Below are positions 11,252-22,178 of a stretch of DNA of 64,000 bases, in pieces (position 1 is the first letter of the stretch; each line of letters opens with the position of its first letter). The notes under the pieces are model-generated. The model worked only from the letters and a program-made list of their open reading frames with translations, was not told where the DNA came from and made no database searches. Origin of the DNA: Acephala macrosclerotiorum (taxonomy: Eukaryota > Ascomycota > Leotiomycetes > Helotiales > Mollisiaceae); contig MU119459.1 in assembly GCA_014904845.1 (NCBI GenBank), positions 1 through 64,000 of the forward strand, in the 5' to 3' direction. The translations under genes were made by a program, and so were the position numbers.

Positions 11252-12692
11252 ATGACTTCCGTCGGATCCATCGCGACGACCCTCAGTCCAACGAGGGAGA
11301 CGCTCTCGTCATCACAATTGCTGTCCTCTTCAATCTCCTCTCTGAGCTCGGCATCCTCGCGGCAGACCTCGTCGCAAATCACCAAGATCTATAGACAATC
11401 TTCTACACTCTTCCTGACGCGTCGATTGCCAGAGTCTTTGTCTACGATACTTCCCGTCATCACACCGCCTCCAGCGGACGATACGAATGCTGACTCCGAG
11501 CCTGCGCCTGTCTCCAAAGCTGGCAAGACTACGAGAGTAAAGGTCTGGAGTTTGTATCTTACAATATTAAACGCGGTGCTAGAGCTGGATCCGGACGAGG
11601 GGAAACAGACGTTTGGGAGCTCGGAGTGGAGGTCGCTGGTCTCAAAAGTGAGGGACGGTGAGGTGTGGGAAGAGGTGGTGAAGAATGGATATGGAGGAGT
11701 GGAGGGAGATGTAGACTCTGATGTCGTTATAAACCTGTAAGAATTCTATGTTTGGAGCTATCTCCGAGATACTAACAGGTCTTTCCAGCGCGACATTACT
11801 TCTGGCGCATGCACGCACCCAAAAAGTCAACCAACAGCGTCTCGAAAACTACCTCGCATCCTCCACCACCCCCAACCTCGACATCTCTTCACGCCTCCAA
11901 TCCACCGCTCAACCACGGAACCGGAATCTCAGCCCAGCGAAAGGAAGTGGGACAGACACACCTCGAGACCTCAATGCACGCGTCAAGATCCTCGAACTAT
12001 ACACCCTCCACGTCCTCCTCCGAAATAACGAATGGGACTATGCTCGAGAATTCATAACCATATCCTCCGTCCTTGACGAAGAACGCCGAGAAGCCTTCCT
12101 CCAAGCCCTCGAAAGCCTCCAAGAAGAACAGAAAGAATCCGAACGACAAGAAAAAGAACAGCAACGGTACCAAGAAGAGCAACTGAAGCGAGATATGGAA
12201 GAAGCTCGACGACGTCGAATAGAAAACGAAGAACGGGAACGGAAACGAGAAGAAGAGGAAAGGCTAAAGAGAGATAAAGTTAGAGGAGGAACTGAGGTCG
12301 ATTATGGGGTTGAAGATACGCCTGCTAGACCTGGGAGCAGTAGGTCGAAATCCTCAGTGAAAGCTGGATCGGCGAAAGGGTCATCACATAAGAAATCGGC
12401 ATCGAATGGCTCACCCACAGCGAGGAACACGGCACCGGCAAAGAAAGTTCCTCCAACACTTATCACTCGAGCTGGGAACATAATATCCAACATCATGAAA
12501 CTAGTAGAAGAGATGGCTGGAAATTTCAAGACTAGACCAATGTTCTTGCTTCAATTCTTAGCGTTTCTCATTGGATTGCTAGCTATTTTGAGTAGAAGAG
12601 ACGTTAAAGATAGGATCAAGAGGATAATGGGCGGTGTGTGGGGGAAGGTTAGACAGACTGCTGGGATGGGCGTTAAGGTTAGTTATATTTAA
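11252..12692 (+). CDS. Tail-anchored peroxin, PEX26-like, 462 aa
   Basis: Exon 1 is 11252-11736 and exon 2 is 11789-12692, with a 52-base intron (GTAAGA...TTCCAG, branch CTAAC). The protein starts with a Ser/Thr-rich segment, followed by a helical region ([34 protein letters not shown]). A long charged coiled coil of Glu, Arg, Gln and Lys follows at about residues 275-345, then a basic Ser-rich linker. One hydrophobic segment ([17 protein letters not shown], about 414-430) sits just before a basic tail. This layout, and similarity I recall to filamentous-fungal Pex26, suggest the peroxisomal membrane anchor for the PEX1-PEX6 AAA complex that recycles PEX5. Another tail-anchored protein is possible. 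Confidence 0.6.
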
Positions 12693-13067
12693 TGATCTAG
12701 GGTGTGAGGCATTGGCGCTGGCGTGTTGTAAAATATAATCTTGTAAATCAAGACTGGGAGTTTGGATGGTAGCATCAAAATGGATGGGAGCATTTTGGAC
12801 AATGAGAATGATTATTCAGACTGGAACATTGGGCTGCCACATGATCAGACGAAAGTCTCTGTGAAGTCTGGACAGTGTGACACATCTCGAGTTATCAGTT
12901 GAAAATTCGTTGGTATCAAATCGTGTATTCTTTTCCTCTCATCACGCCAGAAATATGTATCTTTCCTCCCATCAAAGCAGAAAAGTCCTGCCGTTAGCTG
13001 CCCAATCTCCCATCCAAGTAGCCCTATAATACAAAATCAAAGTCCCCACCCTTCCCCGGAACATCCC
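12693..13067. other. Convergent 3' region
   Basis: The peroxin gene (plus) and the lectin gene (minus) end toward each other here. The sequence should contain both 3' untranslated regions. No further feature was seen. Confidence 0.55.
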
Positions 13068-14484
13068 TCACAGATACTTCTTCGGAGAATTCGCCTTTCT
13101 CCTCTTGTACACCAAATACGCCCCAACAACCAACGCCTGACTCCCCAACACAATCCACAAAAACCTCCCCGTATGATTCGGCATCCCCTCCAAGGTACCC
13201 GCTAACACACTATGCGTATTCCTCACCTCTCCTCTCAAACCAGCCGCATGTCTATCTAACGCATTATGTAAATCAGATTTCGTTTGGCGGACATCGGATT
13301 GGATCGAGTCGAGTTTATCGCCTATGTTGCGGAGTTTGTCGAGAGCGGCTTCGATGCGACCAACTCTTTGGGAGAGTTCGTCGTATTTGGAGACCGAGTT
13401 TTGGGAGTAGAGGGATTGGTCGCGAGAGAGGGCGTTGATGTGTTTCATCATGCTTTGGAGCCTATTATGAAGATCTGCGAATTGCTCAGCGGAGCTGTGG
13501 AATTTCGATGGCGGTTCTTCGGGAGGGTCACTGAAGGCGGGAATGTCGCCTCCTTGCTGCATTTGTCCTTGATCTTGCCCCTCTTGTAGTTGCTTGATGT
13601 GGGCATCAGCGGTCTCGGGGATGTGGCCGAGGTTTGTTTGGTCGACGTATTCTGGTGTGTGGGTTTCGGTCGTAGTGACAAATTTGAACATTTCGAAGGA
13701 GTCGGGGGTTTCGGCGCTGGCAGCTGTGATACCGTAGTTGTAGCCTACTGGGAGCTTGATTCTGTTGGTCTCGAAACAGAGGACGCCGTCGACTTGGACG
13801 CGAAGCCCTTCGTCAGAGTGGCGGACTGCGATTCGGGAGGGACGTCCGAGGTTACGGTAGGAGTACTCGCAATGCCCGAAGGCGAGACTGTCGACGCTGT
13901 GGTGAGATTTGTAGTCTGTGGTGCCGTCGTTGAGGAATCCTCTTACGAAACCGCCCTGCGTATGAAGATTAATAATTAAACAATAGCAGCAGAGAGTGAA
14001 GCTCGTACTGAACCGGCATATTGATCTACCGTCAAGGCCAATCCATCAAATCGTCCAACTGTGTAGATACTGCTGGTTCCGACCTCATCCTGTCCATTCT
14101 TCGCATACCATATATTGAGATTGCCTCCTCCCCTCTCTGGACCCGTAGTTCTAAAGTCGATATCTGTCGTCCAACTCAAATGCTCCACCACCTTCTCTGA
14201 CCATATCGCCCCGCGTTGGTTGCCAGGAGCAGGCGGGGTAAGGACAATCTTGTTCGAGAGGATCTCTGGCGGATCAGGCTTGCCTATTAAGTGCCAGTTT
14301 GGGATTGCTCGCAGGTTGGGAGAGATCCTTGGAAAGTTAGTATTGGACAAGAGAAACAGATTGGAGAGACATACTTGTCATTTGTATGGCCAAAGCTCAA
14401 GTCATTTTGGAGATATGAAGCTTGCGCATAAGCAAAGAAGATAGCAGAGGCAAGAGACGATAGCGGCGCTTTGCAGAAAACCAT
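13068..14484 (-). CDS. L-type lectin cargo receptor (ERGIC-53/VIP36/Emp47-like), 438 aa
   Basis: The exons are 14484-14375, 14327-14009 and 13955-13068, with 47- and 53-base introns. The start at 14484 gives a signal peptide (residues 1 to about 22, CKAPLSSLASAIFFAYAQA). The leguminous-type lectin domain follows: PNWHLIGKPDPPEIL, GGGNLNIWYAKNG, VDQYAGSGGFVRGFLNDG and a GITAAS strand. A coiled-coil stalk occupies about 275-385. A single membrane segment (FLWIVLGSQALVVGAYLVY) is followed by a short basic cytosolic tail ending KKYL, which fits the KKxx COPI retrieval signal. The protein is predicted to cycle between ER and Golgi, carrying N-glycosylated cargo. ALG8, which builds the N-glycan precursor, is two genes away. 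Confidence 0.9.
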
Positions 14485-14592
14485 CTTCAACCAGCTAAGC
14501 TTGCAGCGCTCCAAAGACTATTACCTCGTGCCAGCAGAGTTCATAGATGGAGAATTTCGAAGAAAATTGTTCTGGAATTTAGGCTGGGTATT

Positions 14593-14802
14593 TCAACGAT
14601 CTGTGTCTCCCCGGTTCCTCTTGAGGACAGCTTGCAGCGACCCGCGCACGATATCACCCAGGCAATATATGCCAATCGCAATGAGTATCACTTTCGAAAT
14701 CGGTCTCCCTAAATTAGTAATAGACGGACCAAGCTCCAGGACCAATTTGTGAGTAACGAAATGCTTGACTACGAGTTCTGAAGGGACAAATGCTGGGTCC
14801 AT
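14593..14802 (-). CDS. Small single-pass membrane protein, 69 aa (tentative)
   Basis: The frame starts at the ATG at 14802 (MDPAFVPSELVVKHF) and ends at 14593. It has one clear hydrophobic segment (VILIAIGIYCLGDIV) and a basic tail (LKRNRGDTDR), as in small tail-anchored or inner-membrane proteins. The frame continues open upstream for a few codons, so an upstream exon is possible, but no clean splice pair joining the frame was found. It lies head-to-head with ALG8 (188 bases apart) and about 110 bases ahead of the lectin gene on the same strand, leaving room for a separate small gene. Function is unknown. Confidence 0.42.
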   Translation of the reverse strand: MDPAFVPSELVVKHFVTHKLVLELGPSITNLGRPISKVILIAIGIYCLGDIVRGSLQAVLKRNRGDTDR

Positions 14803-14989
14803 AGTAAATGCGAGCAATGCTTGGAGCTGTCACTGCTGCCCAATGATGTCGAGGAATGCACCCCTGTCCTAGCGTCAACGGCTGTGCATCAGGCGGTGAG
14901 AGGCTGGCAGAATAATTGGGAGGAAACTGGCTGGACATGCATTGAACCCGTCAGAACACCACCAACATTTACGACTTGGAGATGTCTCA
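14803..14989. promoter_or_regulatory. Putative bidirectional promoter of ALG8 and the small membrane gene
   Basis: The 187 bases lie between the start codons of two divergent genes, so they must contain the ALG8 promoter and, if the small gene is real, its promoter too. No TATA box was recognised. Confidence 0.35.
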
Positions 14990-16632
14990 ATGGCCGACCT
15001 GTATCCTTCGATAGCACAATGTGCGGTTGTAGCCACCGCTTTCAAAGTACTATTGTTCCCAGCATAGTAGGTGTTCCTTACCCAATGCTCAAGCTCACGC
15101 TGATCAGGACAGCAAATCCACGGATTTCGAGGTCCACAGGAATTGGCTAGCTATCACGCATAGTCTGCCCGTCCAGGAATGGTACTACGAGAAGACATCA
15201 GAATGGACCCTCGACTATCCCCCTTTCTTCGCATACTTCGAATGGGTCCTCTCGTGCTTCGCGAAGTTTGCAGATCCACGGATGTTGAGGGTGTATGAAT
15301 TGAAATTCGATAGTTGGCAGACAATATACTTCCAAAGAGCGAGTGTGATTGCTACAGAGCTGGTCCTGGTCTATGCGCTTTATCTGTAGGTGTTGAAGAG
15401 GTAGTCCAGAAGCTTTACTGACAACCTGCAGCTTTGTCCAAACTGCCCCACCAGCTTTCAAGCGCCCGTCCCATGCTGCAGCTCTCTCCATCCTCCTTTC
15501 TCCTGGTCTTCTGATCATCGACCACATTCACTTCCAATACAATGGCTTCCTATACGGCATCTTGATATTGTCTTTGGTTCTGGCAAGGAAGAAGTCAACG
15601 ACATTGGCAAGCGGACTGCTTTTCGCAGCTCTTCTCTGTCTAAAGCACATCTACCTCTACCTAGCACCGGCATATTTCGTCTTTCTGCTGCGATCATATT
15701 GTCTAGGTTCGAAGTCAATCTTCCATATCAAGTTTCTCAACACTTTGAAGCTAGGTACTGGAGTTATTGCTGTCTTCGTAGCTGCCTTTGGACCATTTGC
15801 ATTGTGGGGTCAAATTCCACAATTGCTTGGCCGACTCTTTCCTTTTTCGAGAGGCTTGTGCCATGCATATTGGGCGCCAAATGTGTGGGCGATGTATTCG
15901 TTTACCGATAGGGTTATGATCTATGGTATGCCATTCCTCTGCTTTCCGTCCTAAGCTAATCAGACATCAGTTGCCCCACGTCTCGGCCTACCAGTCAATC
16001 AAGAAGCTATCAATAGTGTGACTCGAGGCCTAGTTGGAGACACATCCTTCGTTGTCCTACCTGAAATCACAGCTAGTACTACGTTTGCCTTGACTTTGGT
16101 CTTCCAGATCATTCCTCTGATCAAGCTATTCTTCGACCCCGCCTGGGACACTTTCATCGGATCTGTCACTTTGTGCGGCTACGCATCCTTCCTCTTCGGA
16201 TGGCATGTACACGAGAAAGCGATTCTGCTCGTCATTATTCCGTTCTCGCTCATCGCACTGAAGGATCGTCGATATCTAGGAGCCTTCCGACCTCTCGCTG
16301 TTGCAGGACACGTCTCGCTATTTCCGCTACTCTTCACTGCGGCAGAATTCCCGATCAAGACTGTGTACACCATCTTTTGGCTTGTGCTGTTCTTGTTGGC
16401 GTTCGACAGACTCGCTCCAGCAAGCAACAAGTCAAGAGTGTTCTTGCTGGACAGGTTCAGCTTGTGGTACATTGCTGTCAGCATCCCGCTGATCGTGTAC
16501 TGCAGCTTGCTGCATGGTATGATCTGGGGTAAGAGGCTGGAATTCCTACCCTTGATGTTCATGAGTAGCTATTCTGCTGTTGGTGTAGTGGGAAGCTGGA
16601 TTGGATTTCTAGTTGTGTTCTTCACCAGCTAG
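14990..16632 (+). CDS. ALG8: ALG8 alpha-1,3-glucosyltransferase, 501 aa
   Basis: The exons are 14990-15066, 15113-15385, 15432-15925 and 15971-16632, with three 45-46 base introns. Joined, they give [36 protein letters not shown] and [12 protein letters not shown] in the first half, and [11 protein letters not shown] in the second. These are family motifs of the ALG6/ALG8 glucosyltransferases; the HRNWLAIT and [15 protein letters not shown] forms favour ALG8. The enzyme adds the second glucose to the dolichol-linked oligosaccharide in the ER lumen, using dolichyl-phosphate glucose. Several hydrophobic segments agree with a multi-pass ER protein. It is somewhat shorter than yeast Alg8 (577 aa). 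Confidence 0.9.
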
Positions 16633-17029
16633 AAACGGAGTTCGTTGTATATGTGGTGGTTTCGAGATAAATTAGAATGATACCCTTCGTTTGTTTCGAT
16701 GTATGCTTCACAGCCTCTGGGTGCTCAGCCCCACCCAATGCTACTTTTAAATAATGATGCTTCCAATGCTGGTTTTCATGGGTATCTACGCTATCTTTCC
16801 AAACCTCAGGTTCTTAGAGCAAGTGCTGTTGCTGGCCGCAGGTCATCTACTATCGTCGGTCAACTCCCTCCTGACCAAAGTCCCCAATTGCTCTTGGGCG
16901 ACCCTCCCGCCATCTGCTTCGAGATAATCACTCCATTTAATGTGCTCTCCTATCTTCACATCAGCGTAAATCCCCAATCATTCTACTTCCAACTCACATT
17001 TTCAAGCCCACAATCCGCCAAAGTAAAAT
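16633..17029. other. Convergent 3' region
   Basis: ALG8 (plus) and the coiled-coil gene (minus) end here. Nothing beyond untranslated sequence is supported. Confidence 0.55.
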
Positions 17030-17851
17030 CTACCACTCATCAGCCTGCCCTCTCTTTCTCGCGGCCTTAGTCTTCAACGCACCATTATCCAGCATAACCC
17101 CCCTATGACTCAACAACTGCTGACAAATAGGAACCTCAATCAACCCCCTCAACGCCTTCTTTACTTCCCCCAAACTCGTCTGTTTCGGCGCCGTAACCTC
17201 CACCGCCCCCCTCCCACTCCCCTTAACTCTCGTCCCAAACCCATTATCCTGAAACTGCACAAAGACCGTGATACAATCATCATCAAATCCTTCATCTTTC
17301 CTTAAATCCAATTTCAGGACTTCCGGTTCTTGATTTGGGGAGGAGGAGAGGTAGAACTCGTCTTTCGGATACCGGACTTCGACGAGATCAGACCAGTGGA
17401 CGTGATGGAATGAAGTCGATACACCATGGAGTGCCCAACCCAGACCACCACGTCGTTCATGTCTCCTCGCCACCTCAAGCACGCCATTCAATTCCTCCAT
17501 CCTAACATCCAACCGTTCCTGCAGCCCCTCAAACCCCTCCTCATCAACACTTAACCCCCCCTTCATCTTCCCAACCATGATATCCAAAACATTAAGATCA
17601 ACACTCAACTGTCCCAATAACATCCCCACTTCCCTCCTATTCTCCCCCTCTTTCACCAAAACAGATTTCTCATGCTCGGTTTCTCGTCGCAAGTATTCGA
17701 GGGATTCAGACAGGTGTTGAAGTTTGGTTTCTAGATTTTCCAAGGGTTCAGTCTCATCGAGTTTCTCTTCCGTCTTTTCGATTTTTCGCCAGATGAAGTT
17801 GATGAATTTTATTAGGGCGACGATGTCGCTGGTCGTCCAGTTTATTGGCAT
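17030..17851 (-). CDS. Coiled-coil protein with possible C-terminal ubiquitin-like fold, 273 aa
   Basis: This is a single exon from the ATG at 17851. Residues about 20-125 are rich in Glu, Lys and Leu with heptad-like spacing (KIEKTEEKLDETEPLENLE, LGQLSVDLNVLDIMVGKMK), so a coiled coil is likely. A short Trp/His-containing segment follows. The C-terminal 80 residues contain DDCITVFVQFQDN, VEVTAPKQTSLGEVKKAL and VPICQQLLSHRGVMLDNGAL. Their spacing matches the beta-grasp of ubiquitin-like domains: strand, helix with xxVKxxI, IPxxQQxLxxxGxxLxDxxTL. The protein ends in a basic cluster without a Gly-Gly, so conjugation is unlikely. The ubiquitin-like call is an inference from residue pattern. No named family was recognised. 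Confidence 0.7.
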   Translation of the reverse strand: MPINWTTSDIVALIKFINFIWRKIEKTEEKLDETEPLENLETKLQHLSESLEYLRRETEHEKSVLVKEGENRREVGMLLGQLSVDLNVLDIMVGKMKGGLSVDEEGFEGLQERLDVRMEELNGVLEVARRHERRGGLGWALHGVSTSFHHVHWSDLVEVRYPKDEFYLSSSPNQEPEVLKLDLRKDEGFDDDCITVFVQFQDNGFGTRVKGSGRGAVEVTAPKQTSLGEVKKALRGLIEVPICQQLLSHRGVMLDNGALKTKAARKRGQADEW

Positions 17852-18741
17852 TGTTTTGCAATCCGAGAAAGCTGTGGAGTAGCTTGGATTGGATTTAAGG
17901 GTATGAATTTGAGTTTGTTTCCATATTTTGGGGAGTTATGGGGTGTTATTGAATCGCGGGGGCGAATGGGGTGATTCGAGATCGAAAGATTGTGAGAAGT
18001 TGCGAGTCTCGTGATGATCACGCGACTTCGTATTGAATACACCTCAGCAATGTCTTATTGTCCTCGGGACACTGGCGAAGTTGAGGGAACCCTGGTTTAG
18101 AGTGCCAAGAATGATGCTGTTGTTTCGTTGTTAGTCTGTGTTAGTAGTGCAACGGATATCTTTCTGATGGTGTTTTGCTCAACTTGTAATTGATGGGTTT
18201 TATAATTGGACGAACACAATGCTTCCTTGACCCACATTCCCGCTCTTGATCATACATAATTCTCCTTGAATTTTGCTCCTTGATGACAGCCGGTTAGTCT
18301 GGAAACTCGATGATACAAACTGAAACGCAACGAATACCTGTGTACACATTCCATTGACCACATCAGTTGCCTGAAATAACGATCTCGGTGGACACTTCAC
18401 TCCTGGAAACCTGGACTCAGGTTTTAGTTCATCGCATGCATTTATCTCTCTGTAAACTACTTGTATCTATGCACAACATAAGTTTATCCCAGCCAGTAAT
18501 CGAAACCAGGACAAAGTGACTCCAACAGAACTCCAATGCAAGCCCTCCACCACATGCACTTTCTCAGGATGAAGCACCCACAGCGCGCCAATACAACGCC
18601 GTTCCGTGTAAAATCTGCCATACCCATACCCATACTCCTTGCTGAACTCTACCGTATACTCCTACCAGAACGAGTGACTTGTACAACCATATTCGTAAGA
18701 CCCCAGAACATCCAACGCTGCCTGTGACTGATATCACACAT
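17852..18741. other. Intergenic, no supported gene
   Basis: It lies upstream of the coiled-coil gene and downstream of ITC1, both on the minus strand. Only short frames without features occur. ITC1 3' untranslated sequence is expected near 18,560-18,741. Confidence 0.5.
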
Positions 18742-21700
18742 CTAAAAGTCATATCTCGAGCCCTGTCGTCCAAGACTCTTCTGCTTCTTGGTTCTCGATT
18801 CGCTCCTAGTTTGGCGCTCTTCCTCGACGACTGGAGGAGGAGGGGGTGCCGCCTTTTTGGCAGGCTTTCTGGCTCGTGGTTGATCATAATGCGTATGACC
18901 TTGTTCAAGGATAGCCACAGAATTGTGCCAAGATAAGCACCGATGAGCAGTGTGTTCAACAGGCTGCTCCTTCCTACGCGTCGACATGCGCTTTGGTCCA
19001 GACTCAACAGACTTCTCCTCGGTCGGGTTGAGGTACTCTTTGCGCTTCTCCATGTTCTTTGCAATTCTATCTCGATAGAGCTTCAGCTCCTTGTGCAGCT
19101 TGACTTCATTAAGGCCTCTTGTGTCGAGCCAGGCGATCAAACTGTCAAGAGCCTCGGGATCCTCATAATATCCCCATTGATGAGCTGTGAAGACGCTCGT
19201 TTCACCTTCCTCGATCTTCTTCCGCTCTGGAACGGTGATGCCGAACTTCCCAAAATACTCGTTCTGCCAGTCTTCCTTCATGTCAATGTAACCTTCACGC
19301 TCAAGATCATCAGGACCTTGGACCCAAAGACAACCATTGGCATAACCGGCATCGACAGTTGAACTGTCAGGCATACCAGCATATGGCATGCCATTACGCT
19401 CGAACCAGTAGTAACGATTCCAGAATCGATCCTTTCCAAGAACACGGGTTCGAGGGCAGTCGGCTTCGCGAAGATCGTTGTCGATGACGGCAATTTCTTC
19501 TTCGCACTCTTTGATGGCATCTTGCTTCTTCTGGATATCCTTGAGAAGCTTAGTGAATTGTTTAGACTGCTTGGGGACCTTAGCCTCGGCTTCGGCCTTC
19601 TCCTTCTTCTCCTGCTCAGCCTCGCGCTTTCGCTTTCTCTCAGCAGCTCGATCAAGTCCACGGCGAAGAGATCGACCTTGGTGAGGATCCTCATCAGTGT
19701 CAATGATCTCCTCGTCGATGGAGTCATGGATCTCCTCTTGTTGAGCATCAGCCATCGCAATGTCGGCGATCATCTTATTCTCGGCAACCGGAGAAGGCGG
19801 CATGTTGGCTGGAAGCTGAATCTTACGTTCTTCATTCAATAGACGAAGCTCTTCGAGACTAAAACGATTGTTAGCATTGGAGATGAGCAATACCACGAGA
19901 CTACTCACTATTCCTTTCGCTTTCTCTGCCATCCAATCTTTTCTTTCCGGAAGGTGGTCATCTCCTCACTGCATTCTTCCATGAAACCTCTGACAGCCTT
20001 TGTCTCTGCAGTGAGGATGCAAACGATTTGAAGAGCTTGAGCTCGCAGGTTGACATCAAGTCTGGCGTACTGTTGCTTAGCAGTGTCTGCAGTCGGCTCC
20101 ATGTTGAGAGGTGCAAGCTCCTTCAACAAGGTCTCGCATGCTGCAAACATTCGGGGGCTTTTTGACAACTGGTACAGCAGTCCAATCATGATGATTTGCC
20201 ATCCGCCATTCTTGAAGTCTCGCTTCCTTAAACGATCAATCCAACCGATTTCTGCCTGCATCTCAGCAGCTCGATGGGTACTCTTTGGCTCCGGTGTTGG
20301 TTCCTTTGCTGGTAAGGGTTCCACTTTGAGAGCTTCGGCTTCAGCCTTAGCGAGACTGCTTCGAGTCGCACGCCCCTTTGGTTTTGGCTCAGGCTCTGGT
20401 GTTGGAGTTGGTGGAGCGCTGGCTTCTGCACCAGATTCCTCCTCCTCCTCATCCTCTTCCATATCTGGTAATTGGACCTGAATCTTTCCACCATCTGCTT
20501 CAGAACTGACCAGAACCTTCAAAGCAGCACAGTGGACTTCGACGAATAGCTCACAGTCGACGTCCTCGGACGAGAATTGCATGGCCTCCACAAAGTCGTC
20601 AAAAGTAAACGAATCTAGCTTGAAGATCTCGCAATAGACATTCAGAGTGTCCCATGACTCTAAGAGAAGACCGATAGACTTCATCAAAATTCCGTTTCCT
20701 TCACCATTCGTCTTCCCGATATCTGCAGGCGTGTCCTGCGAGAAGAACTTGAGTGCCGGACGCTTTGGAGCACCATGTCGCGGGAAGACTTGCAGGTCCT
20801 CGATTGGGTACTTGATTGGTGGTGGCGGCGGAGGAGCTGGTGGTAGGGATGCAAGTGGAGCAAATGCAAATGTTGAGTTGTGGAAGTTGGCGTAGGGGTG
20901 AGGTCCCACAGGCTGAGGTGGGCCGGCAGCTTGGAAAGTGTGAGAGACGTAGGGTGGAGGAGGAGGAAGAAATTGAGGAGGAGCTTGAAAATTAGGAGGT
21001 GGAGGGTGGGTTGGAGCAGGATTCAAGAACGGCTGCTGCTTACTCTTGGCCAATTGCTGGCCCTGCTGCTGCTTGCTCTTATGGCTCTTCGGTGCTGGCT
21101 TCAACTCGGGGAGTCGTGGACCATTGCCTTGGAAGCTACCAACCATGCCATCATAATCTGGTTGGCCGTTCTTCTGCTGGACTTGCTTCTGCTTTCTCTC
21201 AGCAGCCTTGCTTTCATATCGCAGATGTGGTGGAACGCGAGTGTCGATGTGGTAGACAGCTGCGACTTCTGGCTTCACAAGCCAAGGCGCACCAGTCCAT
21301 GCTTCTCGAGTGACTGTCTTCTTGATGAAGGATCGAAGAACCTGCTTTGTGAAGATCTTGCGGTCTCGAGTGATGTGCGAATCGTCCACAACAGCTTCCT
21401 CCTCCGGTCGATTGTCTAAGCTGACAAAGTATCGCGAGAATGGTGGGTTTATAGAACCATCGGGCATAATCTTCTGTCCAAATCGCGTCTTGTCCCTCAC
21501 AATTCCTGCAAGTCTCTCTCCCGTAACCACATGTACTGTCACAGCCTCGCCCGGGTAGTAGTCGGAACGGAACTCCTCGAAAATCAAGTCGACCAGGGTG
21601 TCGATTCGAGATATGGTCTGGAATTGGACGCGTCGTAAGATAGGGCCCTTCAGAGCTTCGGGAAACGCCTGCTCAACCTCCTCAGCACCAGCAAGCTGAA

Positions 21701-22178
21701 GAAATATCAGCACGCGCCAAACAACATTCCACTTTCAGACCGTCCTACCTCACTTGCAAGTGCATCGAAGAATGTCAGACCGGAGTGACCGGTGATTTGG
21801 CAGATGAATCTTCGCTAGAGGCTGTTAAAATAGATCTGTGATGCGTTCTCAGCTGCAGATTACCAACCTGCTTGTAAAAATCCATTCTGAGAAAAAAGGT
21901 CAGCAGATGCGCCAACAAGTCTGGAGTATGGGTTCCTACCGAGCCAGATATTGCTCATATTCGGTGAATATCTCATCCGTTTGGGGAATGACCCAGACCT
22001 ATCCTCGGCATCAGCCACTATCGCGCTATATATTGCCGCCCCGGACCGGAAGTCTTACCTCAATATCGTCATTGTCAATTGGAGGTGGTGACAAGTATTG
22101 TACTGGCTTTCTCTTGAATAGAACCTAGAGGTGTTAGCAGGTGCATGAGGATAAGTGAAGGGGTAGGCTAGGTACCAT
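18742..22178 (-). CDS. ITC1: ITC1-like ISWI chromatin-remodelling subunit, 1038 aa
   Basis: Seven exons were worked out: 22178-22176, 22124-22059, 21998-21940, 21886-21868, 21814-21749, 21695-19909 and 19858-18742. They sum to 1039 codons. Exon 1 carries only the ATG. Exon 2 gives VLFKRKPVQYLSPPPIDNDD, the characteristic start of Itc1/WSTF proteins. The WAC domain follows (EIFTEYEQYLARMDFYKQ, CQITGHSGLTFFDAL). Next are a DDT domain (about residues 430-500; LMKSIGLLLESWDTLNVYCE), WHIM motifs (ALQIVCILTAETKAVRGFMEE; LGKDRFWNRYYWFERNG, CLWVQGPDDLE) and a basic tail. In yeast Itc1 partners Isw2 to slide nucleosomes and repress early meiotic and other genes. A Pro-rich disordered region lies between the WAC and DDT domains. 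Confidence 0.92.

Noticed and set aside
13590..13979. 129-codon plus-strand frame
   Set aside because: It is antisense to the L-type lectin exon 3, which carries clear domain motifs.
18880..18990. Possible retained intron near the ITC1 C-terminus
   Set aside because: No GT donor fits, and the segment CLSWHNSVAILEQGH resembles the family C-terminus.
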